Of a stretch of DNA of 64,000 bases, positions 7,395-15,228 are shown one piece after another. The DNA lies in assembly GCF_005484585.1 (NCBI RefSeq), contig NZ_CP039435.1:2356001-2420000 (forward strand), written 5' to 3'. Every line of letters starts with the position of its first letter. Position 1 is the first letter of the stretch. This stretch comes from Brevundimonas sp. SGAir0440. Its GTDB lineage: Bacteria; Pseudomonadota; Alphaproteobacteria; Caulobacterales; Caulobacteraceae. The translations under genes and the position numbers were made by a program. The notes under the pieces were generated by a model. The model worked only from the letters and a program-made list of their open reading frames with translations. It was not told the DNA's origin and did no database searches.

Positions 7395-9647
7395 ATGGCC
7401 CTGCCAACCCGACCCTGCCTTGGCCTGATTGCAGTTTTGATGAGCTCGGCCGCCCTGTCCGGCCCCGTTCTAGCGCAAACGGTCGCAGTCTTGCCGCCGG
7501 GCGTCGAGGCTGAATGGCTGGCTGACCGCGATCGCCCCGCCCTCTACACCGACGTGGCAGGCGTGCCGTCTCGCGAGAGCACGATGGCGGCTGTCGAATA
7601 TGTCGCCTCCTCGCAAATCGCCGCCATGGCCGCCGAGCCGCTCGCTCTATCGACTGGCAGCAACCTGACGCAGATGTCATCGAACTGGGTCGCAGCCACC
7701 TTTTACGTCGGCGCCTCGCGACTTGCGCGCGTCTCGGACGACAGGAGAACCCTGCGCTTTTTGAGCGCCGTGGCCGATCACTACAACTACAGTGTACGTG
7801 GCGCGCGCTCGGGCAAGACGATGCTGAACGCCGACGATATCGCGATCGGCGATCTTTACGAAGAACTCTACGCGCGTCGTGGACAGGAGGGCGTGCTGAT
7901 GCCCCTGCGTCAGCGGCTGGACTGGCAGGTCCCCTATCTAGCCAGGGCGGAAGACACACCGGCGCTGGTCTGGTGGTGGGCCGACGCTCTCTATATGGCG
8001 CCCCCGGTCTTCGCCCGGATGACCGCGATCACGGGCGATCCGAAATATCTGAACGCCGCAGACAAGGAATGGCGACGCACAGCGGCGCGGCTGTGGGTCG
8101 AGGACGAAAAACTCTTTCTGCGCGACGAACGGTTCAAGGACGAGAACCATCGTGACGCTGATGGCGACCGCATCTACTGGTCGCGGGCCAATGGCTGGGT
8201 CATGGGTGGTTTGGTGCGATGGCTGGAGTCCGTGCCTACCGATTTCGCCGGGCGCGGCTTCTATGTCGACCTCTTCCAGAAGATGGCCGGCAGGATCGCA
8301 GGTCTCCAGCAAGAGGACGGACTGTGGCGCGCCAGCCTGCTGGATCCCGAAGCCTATCCCGAGGCTGAAACCTCAGGCTCGGTCTTCTATGTCTACGCCC
8401 TGGCCTGGGGCATCAATCACGGCCTTTTGGATCGCGACACCTACCTGCCGCATGTGTTGAAAGGGTGGGCCGGCCTGAACCGCCATGTCCTTGCGAACGG
8501 CCTGGTGGGCGCGGCGCAGAAGACCGGCGATCAGCCCGTGTCAACCGACCCTGAGGACGTCGGCCTCTATGCTTCAGGAACCTATATTCTGGCCGGGCTG
8601 GAAGTCGCGTCTCTGAATGACCCAGTTCGCTCTCTGCCATTAGCGGAACCCACGCGCGACACGGCCGCAGTGATCGCCGCGACCACCCCTGTCCCACCCG
8701 CCCCTGTGACGGTCGTCGGCGCAGAAGAAATCCGCCGTCGAGACGCCGAGATGCGTGCGACCTCGGCGCTCTCCTACGATCCATCCGCTCTGAATCGACC
8801 CTCGAGCATCGAACCGCTGGAGCCGCCGCCGGAGGATCAGCAGCGACCGCGCGCCGTCGCCCGCTTCGCGCCAGATCGTTTGGATGACCTGCTATGGGAA
8901 AACGATCGCGTCGCTCACCGCATTTACGGTCCCACGCTTGAAGCGCGCGAGGCGCCCTCTGGCTCGGGCATCGATGTGTGGGCCAAACGGGTCCGCTATC
9001 CGTTTATGGACCGCCAGCTGAAGTTCCCGAACTATCACGTCGATCGCGGTGAAGGCCTGGATTATTACGATGTGGGACGCGGCAGAGGCGCCGGGGGTCT
9101 GGGCATCTGGTACGACAACAAGCTCTGGACCAGTCGCAACTTCTCCACCTACCAGATCGACAAAACCGGCGGCGACGAGGCGCGGTTCAGCGTGACCTAC
9201 CGGCCTTGGCCTGTCGACGTCGTGCGCACGGTTTCAGAAAGGCGTGAGTTTAGCCTTCCGTTAGGCTCCAACTTTACGCGAATGACCTCCACTCTGACCT
9301 CGAACTCCGACGCACCGCTGATCGTCGCGATCGGCATTTCGAAGCGCAGCAACGCCAACGGACGAGGCTTCGTCACGCGCGACGCCGCACACGGGCGTCT
9401 GATGTTCTGGGAGCCTGAAAACCCCGAGCATGGCTCGCTCGGCATCGCCCTGGCGGTTGATCCCGCAACGGTCGAAGGCTTCACCGAAGACGCTGACAAC
9501 TATCTGATCCTGGTGCGGGTCACGCCGGGTCAGTCGTTCACCTACTACATGGGATCGGCGTGGGATCGCGGCCTGGACTTCGCCACGCGCAGCGCCTGGG
9601 AAGATTTCGTCGCAAACCAGAGGTTCGATTTCCGCCAAGGCGACTAG
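7395..9647 (+). CDS. GH105 unsaturated rhamnogalacturonyl hydrolase fused to a DUF4861 domain
   Basis: A 750-residue protein with signal peptide (cleavage near residue 27, VLAQ) and a strong GGAGGAAA ribosome site. Residues ~35-410 form the GH88/GH105 alpha/alpha barrel, with NADDIAIGDLYEELYARRG, WWWADALYMAPPVFARM, YWSRANGWVMGGL and SGSVFYVYALAWGINHG. Residues ~490-750 match DUF4861 (WENDRVAHRIYGPTLEA, VDRGEGLDYYDVGRGRGAGG). GH105 enzymes remove the 4,5-unsaturated uronic residue left by pectin lyases, so it acts after the PL10 enzyme. The two domains are often separate proteins or neighbours; here they are fused. Confidence 0.88.
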   Translation: MALPTRPCLGLIAVLMSSAALSGPVLAQTVAVLPPGVEAEWLADRDRPALYTDVAGVPSRESTMAAVEYVASSQIAAMAAEPLALSTGSNLTQMSSNWVAATFYVGASRLARVSDDRRTLRFLSAVADHYNYSVRGARSGKTMLNADDIAIGDLYEELYARRGQEGVLMPLRQRLDWQVPYLARAEDTPALVWWWADALYMAPPVFARMTAITGDPKYLNAADKEWRRTAARLWVEDEKLFLRDERFKDENHRDADGDRIYWSRANGWVMGGLVRWLESVPTDFAGRGFYVDLFQKMAGRIAGLQQEDGLWRASLLDPEAYPEAETSGSVFYVYALAWGINHGLLDRDTYLPHVLKGWAGLNRHVLANGLVGAAQKTGDQPVSTDPEDVGLYASGTYILAGLEVASLNDPVRSLPLAEPTRDTAAVIAATTPVPPAPVTVVGAEEIRRRDAEMRATSALSYDPSALNRPSSIEPLEPPPEDQQRPRAVARFAPDRLDDLLWENDRVAHRIYGPTLEAREAPSGSGIDVWAKRVRYPFMDRQLKFPNYHVDRGEGLDYYDVGRGRGAGGLGIWYDNKLWTSRNFSTYQIDKTGGDEARFSVTYRPWPVDVVRTVSERREFSLPLGSNFTRMTSTLTSNSDAPLIVAIGISKRSNANGRGFVTRDAAHGRLMFWEPENPEHGSLGIALAVDPATVEGFTEDADNYLILVRVTPGQSFTYYMGSAWDRGLDFATRSAWEDFVANQRFDFRQGD

Positions 9648-9690
9648 CCGGCAAGCGAAATTCTGTCGCCGCGTCGCGCGGTTCGGCCGA

Positions 9691-9735
9691 TGTCAAAAGA
9701 AGGGCGGCGCCGGTTATACCGACGCCGCCTGTCTT
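9691..9735 (-). terminator. terminator-like hairpin between the converging GH105 and TonB receptor genes
   Basis: GGCGGCG (9703-9709) pairs with CGCCGCC (9723-9729). On the minus strand the stem is followed by CTTCTTTT, so it can end the TonB receptor transcript. It sits 27 bases past the receptor stop codon and 56 past the GH105 stop. Confidence 0.65.
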
Positions 9736-9755
9736 ATCTCGCCGATCTGTTGGGA

Positions 9756-12617
9756 TCAGAAGCGATACCGCGCGCCGATGTAAACCTGGCGGCCAGTGTG
9801 GTGATAGACATAGGTGCTGTCACGCGGCAGGCCGATGTCGCCGTGGTTCTGACGATTGGCTTCGTCGGTCAGATTCAGCCCCTCGACAGAAACACTGAGG
9901 TTATCGGTCAGGTTATACGATGCTGAAGCGTCGATCGTCGTGGTTTCGGTCTTGCCCTGATACGGGATCAGGCCCGTGGCGCCGTTTGAACCCGGCACGT
10001 TCTGGAAGTAGGTGTCGCGATAGGCCGCCGACACACGCGCATTGAACTTGCCGTCGTCATAATACAGCGTCGCGTTCCAGGCGTTTGGCGACAGGTTGAC
10101 CAGGTCCGCCGTCACGAAGGCCGCGCAAGTTGCGGTGACGCAATATTGAATCTCGGATTCAACGTGCGTGTAGTTCAGCTGCGTACCGATATTCGACAGC
10201 AGGCTGGGCAGGAAGGAGAAGGTCTGCTGATAGCTGATCTCGAAGCCTTTCAGCGGGCCGCCCGGCGTGTTGGCGGGCGTACTGAACTGATAGATGTCGC
10301 CGGCAGGACGACCGCCCGCCGGGAAGGCCACAGGGTTCAAGGCTGTCAGTTGGCTGTACGACAGCGGTTCGGTGGTCGTCTGCACATAGGTCGAGATGTC
10401 CTTGTAGAAGTAGGCGAAGGACAGCAGAGCTTCAGGCGCGAAGTAATATTCAACCGACAGGTCGTAGGTCGTCGCCCGGTAGGGTTCCAGCTCGACATTG
10501 CCCAGCGAGGCCGTGTTCGTGGCCGCTCCGGCCGCGCTCAGCGTGAAGACTGGAACCAGACTGGTGACAGGCGGTCGCGCCATGACCTTGGCGGCGCCCA
10601 CGCGCACGATCAGATCCTTCATCGGCTCGATCGACACGTTTAGCGACGGAAGGGTGTCGTCATATTCGTTCTCGCCCCGGACCGGCGTCGCAACACCACC
10701 GACGTTGGAATAACCCAAGGCGTCGACCTCGGTCTTGACCTGACGCACGCCGACGTTGCCTCGGAAGGGCACACCCATGATTTCCGTGTCCCAGTCGGCC
10801 TGCACATAGGCGCCGGTGTCGGTCTCGGTCACGTCACGCCAGTTGCCATAGGTGGACGGATTGCCGTTCAGGCCGATCAGTCGGAAATCACCGCCTGCTA
10901 CGCCCGTGTCGCAGTTGCAGTTGTAGTTCCAGACTGTTTGCAAGGCAGCCAAATCCGGCCGAACCCAGCTGGTCGCAGCGCCTGACGGTAGATCGAGATT
11001 GCGACCGAAGCCGCTCAGCAGATTGGTGACCGAAGCCATGCTCGTGCCCGCCGGCAGCGCTGGCGAACCGTTGGCGTTGTTCGGGCGCGCGAAGGCGCGG
11101 CTGCTCGACTCGTATTCCTTACGGCTGACGCCCGCTTTCAGTGTGAGCCAATCGCTTACGTCAAAGGCGAGGTTGGCCTCACCCGTCGTATAGACGTTTT
11201 CCTGGAAGTTCGAACTGATGCGCAGCTCCGAGCGGGGCTGGGCGCCGGTCGGTCCGACGACGCTCCACTGCGTGGGGTCGGCGACGTTGAAGCCCCAGTT
11301 GATCGCCGGCAGATTGCGGTTCTGACGGAAATCATAGGAATAGCCATCGACGTTCTGGCGATCGATGATGGCGCTAACCTGGACCGGGTTGGCGAAGCTG
11401 GATTCCGCGCGACCGATCAGGCCGTCGAACCGCAGCCGATCCGAAAACTCGTGCTCGACCCCGAAGGTCATCTGCTTGAATTCGGTTTCCAGCTCGTCAA
11501 ACCGCTGCTCGCTGCGGATGTCCATGTCGTCGAGCTGGGCGTAGATCATCTCGCCAGTGTCGGGATCGATCTCGAAGCTCATGATGTCGACCTGCGGCTT
11601 GCCGCCCTGATCGGCGCCACGGCTGAGCGACCACGCTTGCAGGAAGTTTTCGCTGCGCGTCGAATCCAGCTTCGAGTACAGCATGTCCATCGTGAACAGG
11701 GTCGGACCATTGCCGGGCCGGGCTTGCACCGACAGCGTCGCGCCCAGACGTTCCTGGCTGTGCTCCAGGCTGCCATAGCGCGGGATGCGAGGGTGGTAGG
11801 TGCGCGCGGCGTTCGGCAGGACAGCGCCATTCTGGAAACCGCCGTCGGCGCTGGCAGGTCCCCAGCGCACCGAGCTGAAACCTTCCTCCAGACTGTCGCG
11901 CTCGCTGTAGGCGATCGAGAACAGAGCGCCGATCTGGTCATCCGCCCAGGTGTTCGAAATCAGACCGGCGAAGCGCGGGCTCCAGTCCTGCGACAGATCG
12001 TTGTAGCCGTACTGGCCAGACAGCGCGCCCTGGAAGCCCATCTTGTCGAATGGACGGCTGGTGCGCAGATCGACGGTCGCCCCCAGCGACCCCTCTTCCG
12101 TCTCGGCCGAGGCGGTCTTGCGCACCGTGATATTGTTGAAGAGCTCTGAGGCGAAGACATTGAAGTCGAAGCCACGACCGCGATTCACCCCGCCCGACGA
12201 GTCGGTGGCGCCGGTCGATGCCTGGGCCTCGATGCCGTTGATCCGCGTGCGGGTGAACTCCGAACTCAGACCGCGGACGGTGATCGACCGGCCCTCGCCC
12301 GCATCGCGGTCGATCGAGACGCCGGGAATGCGCTGGATCGACTCAGCCAGATTGGTGTCCGGGAAATCCGCGATGTCCTCAGCAGAAATGGCGTCGACGA
12401 CGCCGGCTTCGCGGCGTTTGATGTTCAAGGAATTCTGAAGGCTGGCCCGGAAGCCCGTGACGACGATGTCATCGACTTCTGCAGCGTCATCCGTCTGAGG
12501 CGCAGCGACCTCGGCCGTTTGGGCGGCGGCGTCATGCGCCATCATGGCGAGAGCTAGCGCGCCCAGCGACGCGGTGGCGACCAGGGCGTGGCGCGCGAAT
12601 TTGTGGCGTTGGATCAT
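9756..12617 (-). CDS. TonB-dependent outer-membrane receptor of the pectin locus
   Basis: A 953-residue protein with signal peptide MIQRHKFARHALVATASLGA...AAAQ. A TonB box-like VDDIVVTGF follows near residue 50, then the plug domain (AISAEDIADFPDTNLAESIQ, RIPGVSIDRDAGEGRSITVRGL) and a 22-strand barrel ending in ...YIGARYRF with terminal Phe. It belongs to the TIGR01782 (TonB-Xanth-Caul) type used for oligosaccharide uptake in Caulobacterales. The start at 12617 is preceded by GGGAGGAG; an earlier in-frame codon at 12704 would lie in the operator region. With its neighbours it probably imports oligogalacturonides. Confidence 0.92.
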   Translation of the reverse strand: MIQRHKFARHALVATASLGALALAMMAHDAAAQTAEVAAPQTDDAAEVDDIVVTGFRASLQNSLNIKRREAGVVDAISAEDIADFPDTNLAESIQRIPGVSIDRDAGEGRSITVRGLSSEFTRTRINGIEAQASTGATDSSGGVNRGRGFDFNVFASELFNNITVRKTASAETEEGSLGATVDLRTSRPFDKMGFQGALSGQYGYNDLSQDWSPRFAGLISNTWADDQIGALFSIAYSERDSLEEGFSSVRWGPASADGGFQNGAVLPNAARTYHPRIPRYGSLEHSQERLGATLSVQARPGNGPTLFTMDMLYSKLDSTRSENFLQAWSLSRGADQGGKPQVDIMSFEIDPDTGEMIYAQLDDMDIRSEQRFDELETEFKQMTFGVEHEFSDRLRFDGLIGRAESSFANPVQVSAIIDRQNVDGYSYDFRQNRNLPAINWGFNVADPTQWSVVGPTGAQPRSELRISSNFQENVYTTGEANLAFDVSDWLTLKAGVSRKEYESSSRAFARPNNANGSPALPAGTSMASVTNLLSGFGRNLDLPSGAATSWVRPDLAALQTVWNYNCNCDTGVAGGDFRLIGLNGNPSTYGNWRDVTETDTGAYVQADWDTEIMGVPFRGNVGVRQVKTEVDALGYSNVGGVATPVRGENEYDDTLPSLNVSIEPMKDLIVRVGAAKVMARPPVTSLVPVFTLSAAGAATNTASLGNVELEPYRATTYDLSVEYYFAPEALLSFAYFYKDISTYVQTTTEPLSYSQLTALNPVAFPAGGRPAGDIYQFSTPANTPGGPLKGFEISYQQTFSFLPSLLSNIGTQLNYTHVESEIQYCVTATCAAFVTADLVNLSPNAWNATLYYDDGKFNARVSAAYRDTYFQNVPGSNGATGLIPYQGKTETTTIDASASYNLTDNLSVSVEGLNLTDEANRQNHGDIGLPRDSTYVYHHTGRQVYIGARYRF

Positions 12618-12690
12618 TCTAGTTTCTCCTCCCAAGTGGTGCGCTTCAAGGATCGAACGCCCTCGTTCACGCCTCCCGCTGCTGACGGGA

Positions 12691-12702
12691 GACACCGGTG
12701 TC
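12691..12702 (+). promoter_or_regulatory. perfect palindrome GACACCGGTGTC upstream of the pectin TonB receptor
   Basis: Twelve-base perfect dyad 74 bp upstream of the receptor start. It is related to the site at 7315 and to the inverted site 34 bp away at 12725. This placement in both promoter regions of the pectin locus argues for a common repressor. Confidence 0.55.
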
Positions 12703-12724
12703 AAAGCGAGTTGGCCGCCTGACT

Positions 12725-12736
12725 GCTACCGGTGTC
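12725..12736 (-). promoter_or_regulatory. second operator-like site (GACACCGGTAGC on the minus strand)
   Basis: On the plus strand it reads GCTACCGGTGTC. Together with 7315 and 12691 it fits GACACCGGTNNC. Its centre is 34 bp from the perfect palindrome, close to three helical turns, so cooperative binding is possible. Confidence 0.42.
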
Positions 12737-12913
12737 ATTCATGTTTAGTCATATTCCGCCGCGACTCGCAAGCAGGTGACGATCCTGATGGCGGATTTGT
12801 AATCTCGTTGAAGCGCGCGGGTTAAGCGGGAAAGCAGTTGCAACCTGCACGCCGGCGCATTGTGCGGGTTCGAAGAATACCTGCCACTTGAAAGAACCGA
12901 AGGACGCCTCTCC

Positions 12914-12929
12914 CTATTCCCACTCGATT
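12914..12929 (-). other. guaA-3'-end-like attachment-site scar, copy 1
   Basis: The minus strand reads AATCGAGTGGGAATAG, i.e. ...I-E-W-E-stop, the usual C-terminus of GMP synthase (GuaA), with no guaA gene attached. The 12-base core AATCGAGTGGGA recurs in the same orientation at 34369-34380. The 3' end of guaA is a known integration site for tyrosine-recombinase genomic islands, so this may be an att remnant. No integrase is present in the window. Confidence 0.4.
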
Positions 12930-12943
12930 CTTCATTAGACCAG

Positions 12944-12971
12944 AAGGCGCTGATTTATCAGCGCCTTTTCT
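12944..12971 (+). terminator. terminator-like hairpin
   Basis: AAGGCGCTGA and TCAGCGCCTT pair around a short AT loop, followed by TTCTC. It lies 15 bp from the guaA-like repeat, in the position a terminator would take relative to a former gene end. No adjacent plus-strand gene explains it. Confidence 0.6.
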
Positions 12972-13190
12972 CTCATCCGCGCACCAGACCGCGCGAGCTA
13001 CCGTCACTTGGACAGCGCTTTTGAATTCATTGGTGAAATTCGACGTAATAAAATTCTAGTGATGTCGCCATCAATCGGCAGGCAACTCTGCTTCAAGACC
13101 AACCAGCACCGCTATGACAAGCGAATAGGCAGTTGGACTATACCGTATCATCAAACCGACAACAGACGCCACTGAAGCCGGTTGATACCG

Positions 13191-14522
13191 TCAGTCTCGC
13201 TTGGTCGAGTTGCTCAAAGACTCCGACGCCTGCTCCGGAATTGTCACCTCAACACGAAGACCGCCTCCTGGTGAGCGCAAGAACTGCACCTGTCCCCCAT
13301 GGGCCTTCACAGTGGCGAGGACGATAGAGAGGCCCAGACCGCTCCCTCCGGTAGGGGCATTCGACGCGCGGAAAAAGCGCCGTCCCAAACGATGCAGATC
13401 CGAGAAGGCCACGCCCGGTCCGTCGTCCTCGACGATCAAGCGTCCGGAAGTCGGGTCGTAGCTGATCAGGATTGAAGACTCTGCGTGTGCCTGTGCGTTG
13501 GCGAGAAGATTGGCGGCCGCTGCCCCGAAGCGATCTGGATCCACGTTGAGCAGAGCGTCACCATCGACAAACGAGACCCGACCATCGCCTTCCGCTCCTG
13601 CAAACAGCGCTCGGAGCGTCACCCAGCGGCGATCCTCGTCGCTAACCGGCATCTCGTCCTCGCGCGCCAGGGCGAGAAGCCCCGTGACGAGGCGGGCGGT
13701 GCGATCGACGGAAGTCTGCATCTGCTCCAGCGCGCGGCTTCGAACGGCAGGATCCGAAGACGACGCCGCAATCTGCGCCTGGACACGCAGCCCTGCCAGA
13801 GGCGTACGCAACTCGTGCGCGGCGGCGGCCGTGAACTCGGCCTCGCGACGCCGCGCTGCGCCAAGGCGTGACATCAGGTCGTTCAGCGCCAGGGCGAAGG
13901 GACGGAGTTCGCGGGCGTCCGGCGATACGTCCAACGCCGTCAGATCTTCCGCATCCCGTACCGCAAGGCTGCGGGTCATTTGTCGAATAGGGGCCAGCCC
14001 CCGCCCGACCGACCACCAGATCAGCACGCCCAGCGCCAGCAGACCGAGGACCGCCGGACCGATCAAGGCGGTGACGACATTGCCGACCAGGTGTTCGCGA
14101 ACGGCCAGATTGTCCCCGACCATAACCCGGAAACCGGCGTCACGATCATGCACAGTATAGACGCGCCAGCGCTCGCCCCGGATCGTACGTTCAGAAAATC
14201 CGTCGTCGCCTCCTTCCGACAATCGCTCCGCAGGCGCGCTTTGGGAACGGCCGATCAGATCGCCTTCAAGCGACCAGATCTGGCAGGAGAGCTGACGGTC
14301 GTAGACATCGGCGGCCCCGGTGTCTGGAGCTTGGATCGCCGGGCGCACGCTGCCGGCCTGCACCAAGGACGACACCATGCGGGCCGACTCCATCAGGCGC
14401 CGGTCCAGCACTCGTTGCACTTCGGCCCGGGTCTGGATTTCGACCCAGACGACCGCGCCGCCCCAGACCAGGGCGGTCACGAGCGCCAGAGTTACGAATA
14501 GACGCAGGCGAATGGAGCTCAT
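13191..14522 (-). CDS. sensor histidine kinase, QseC-like
   Basis: A 443-residue inner-membrane kinase. TM1 is at residues ~7-27, a periplasmic region at ~28-148, TM2 at ~149-171, then HAMP, a HisKA domain with phospho-accepting His236 in AAAAHELRTPLAG, and an HATPase_c domain with the N box near 338 (NLLANAQAHAE) and the G boxes VEDDGPGVAF and GGSGLGLSIV. The periplasmic domain resembles the QseC/TctE type. It overlaps the response regulator by 4 bp (ATGA), so the pair is one operon. The regulated promoters are suggested by the CTTAA boxes at 15196 and 23717. Confidence 0.92.
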   Translation of the reverse strand: MSSIRLRLFVTLALVTALVWGGAVVWVEIQTRAEVQRVLDRRLMESARMVSSLVQAGSVRPAIQAPDTGAADVYDRQLSCQIWSLEGDLIGRSQSAPAERLSEGGDDGFSERTIRGERWRVYTVHDRDAGFRVMVGDNLAVREHLVGNVVTALIGPAVLGLLALGVLIWWSVGRGLAPIRQMTRSLAVRDAEDLTALDVSPDARELRPFALALNDLMSRLGAARRREAEFTAAAAHELRTPLAGLRVQAQIAASSSDPAVRSRALEQMQTSVDRTARLVTGLLALAREDEMPVSDEDRRWVTLRALFAGAEGDGRVSFVDGDALLNVDPDRFGAAAANLLANAQAHAESSILISYDPTSGRLIVEDDGPGVAFSDLHRLGRRFFRASNAPTGGSGLGLSIVLATVKAHGGQVQFLRSPGGGLRVEVTIPEQASESLSNSTKRD

Positions 14523-15172
14523 TGCAGGGTGTATCCTACGCCGCGCACGGTGCGGATGAAGCCGGCTCCCAACTTGGCCCGCAAATAGTGGATGTGCACT
14601 TCCACGGCGTTGGAGCCGATCTCCTCCTGCCAGCCGTACAGGCGTTCTTCCAGCTGACTGCGCGAGAGGACCTGTGCCGGCCGTTCCATCAGCGCCTCCA
14701 GGATGGCGAACTCACGTCTCGAAAGGGGCAGGTCCCCCTCTTCGCGCCAGGCCAGACGCGACTTGGGATCGAGGGTCACCCCGCCGTGACGCAAGGCGGG
14801 GGTCGAACGTCCGAGCAGGCGACGCCGCACCGCGCGCAATCGCGCGGCCAGCTCGTCGAGATCGAACGGTTTGCCGACATAATCGTCCGCGCCGGCGTCC
14901 AGACCCACAATGCGGTCCCGACTGTCATCGCGCGCCGACAAGACCACCACGCCGACATCCATGTCGCGCTCTCGAACGAAACGCAGCACCGAAAGGCCGT
15001 CGCCGTCAGGAAGACCCAGGTCCAGCACGACCGCATCGAACGCCGAGCTTTCCAGCGCCGCGAGGGCGTCCTCGACCCGCCCGACGACCTCGACCGTCCA
15101 GCCACAGGCGCTGAGCCCAACCTGGAGGCCGTCGGCGAGAACGGGATCGTCTTCTATGGCGAGCAATCTCAT
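14519..15172 (-). CDS. OmpR-family response regulator, QseB/PmrA-like
   Basis: A 217-residue protein with a receiver domain (acidic residues in AIEDDPVLADGL, phospho-acceptor Asp51 in VVLDLGLPDGDG, conserved Lys in YVGKPFDLDELAARL). A winged-helix output domain follows (LSRREFAILEALMERPAQVLSRSQLEERLYGW, SNAVEVHIHYLRAKLG). QseB/PmrA-type regulators bind direct repeats of CTTAA spaced 11 bp, and exactly such a repeat lies between this gene and the divergent dsbD. Autoregulation and control of the redox operon follow as inference. Confidence 0.93.
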   Translation of the reverse strand: MRLLAIEDDPVLADGLQVGLSACGWTVEVVGRVEDALAALESSAFDAVVLDLGLPDGDGLSVLRFVRERDMDVGVVVLSARDDSRDRIVGLDAGADDYVGKPFDLDELAARLRAVRRRLLGRSTPALRHGGVTLDPKSRLAWREEGDLPLSRREFAILEALMERPAQVLSRSQLEERLYGWQEEIGSNAVEVHIHYLRAKLGAGFIRTVRGVGYTLQ

Positions 15173-15195
15173 GCGGCGTGACGTGGAAGTTCCGG

Positions 15196-15211
15196 CTTAA
15201 GCCTGACTTAA
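15196..15211 (+). promoter_or_regulatory. QseB/PmrA-type response-regulator box (CTTAA-N6-CTTAA)
   Basis: CTTAA-GCCTGA-CTTAA lies between the divergent response regulator (start 15172) and dsbD (start 15229). The 11-bp repeat period is the known PmrA/QseB arrangement. A near-identical copy precedes the L,D-transpeptidase at 23717-23732. Confidence 0.7.
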
Positions 15212-15228
15212 GCTCGCTTGCCGACGAG

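Larger units (their letters stand above)
12618..13190. other. 573-bp gene-free region with operators, att-like repeat and hairpin
   Basis: No supportable gene is present and the GC content is visibly lower than in the flanks. It contains two GACACCGGT dyads near the TonB receptor start, a guaA-3'-end-like sequence at 12914-12929, a terminator-like hairpin at 12944-12971, and an AT-rich stretch (13020-13070). A 61-residue minus-strand open frame (12822-13007) covers part of it but has no ribosome site or family features. Confidence 0.6.

Noticed and set aside
12914-12929. Genuine guaA gene end
   Set aside because: The frame that reads I-E-W-E is interrupted by a stop two codons upstream, so no GMP synthase is encoded here.
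12822-13007. 61-codon minus-strand frame in the gene-free region
   Set aside because: No ribosome site or domain; it runs through a terminator hairpin and the guaA-like repeat in the wrong frame.
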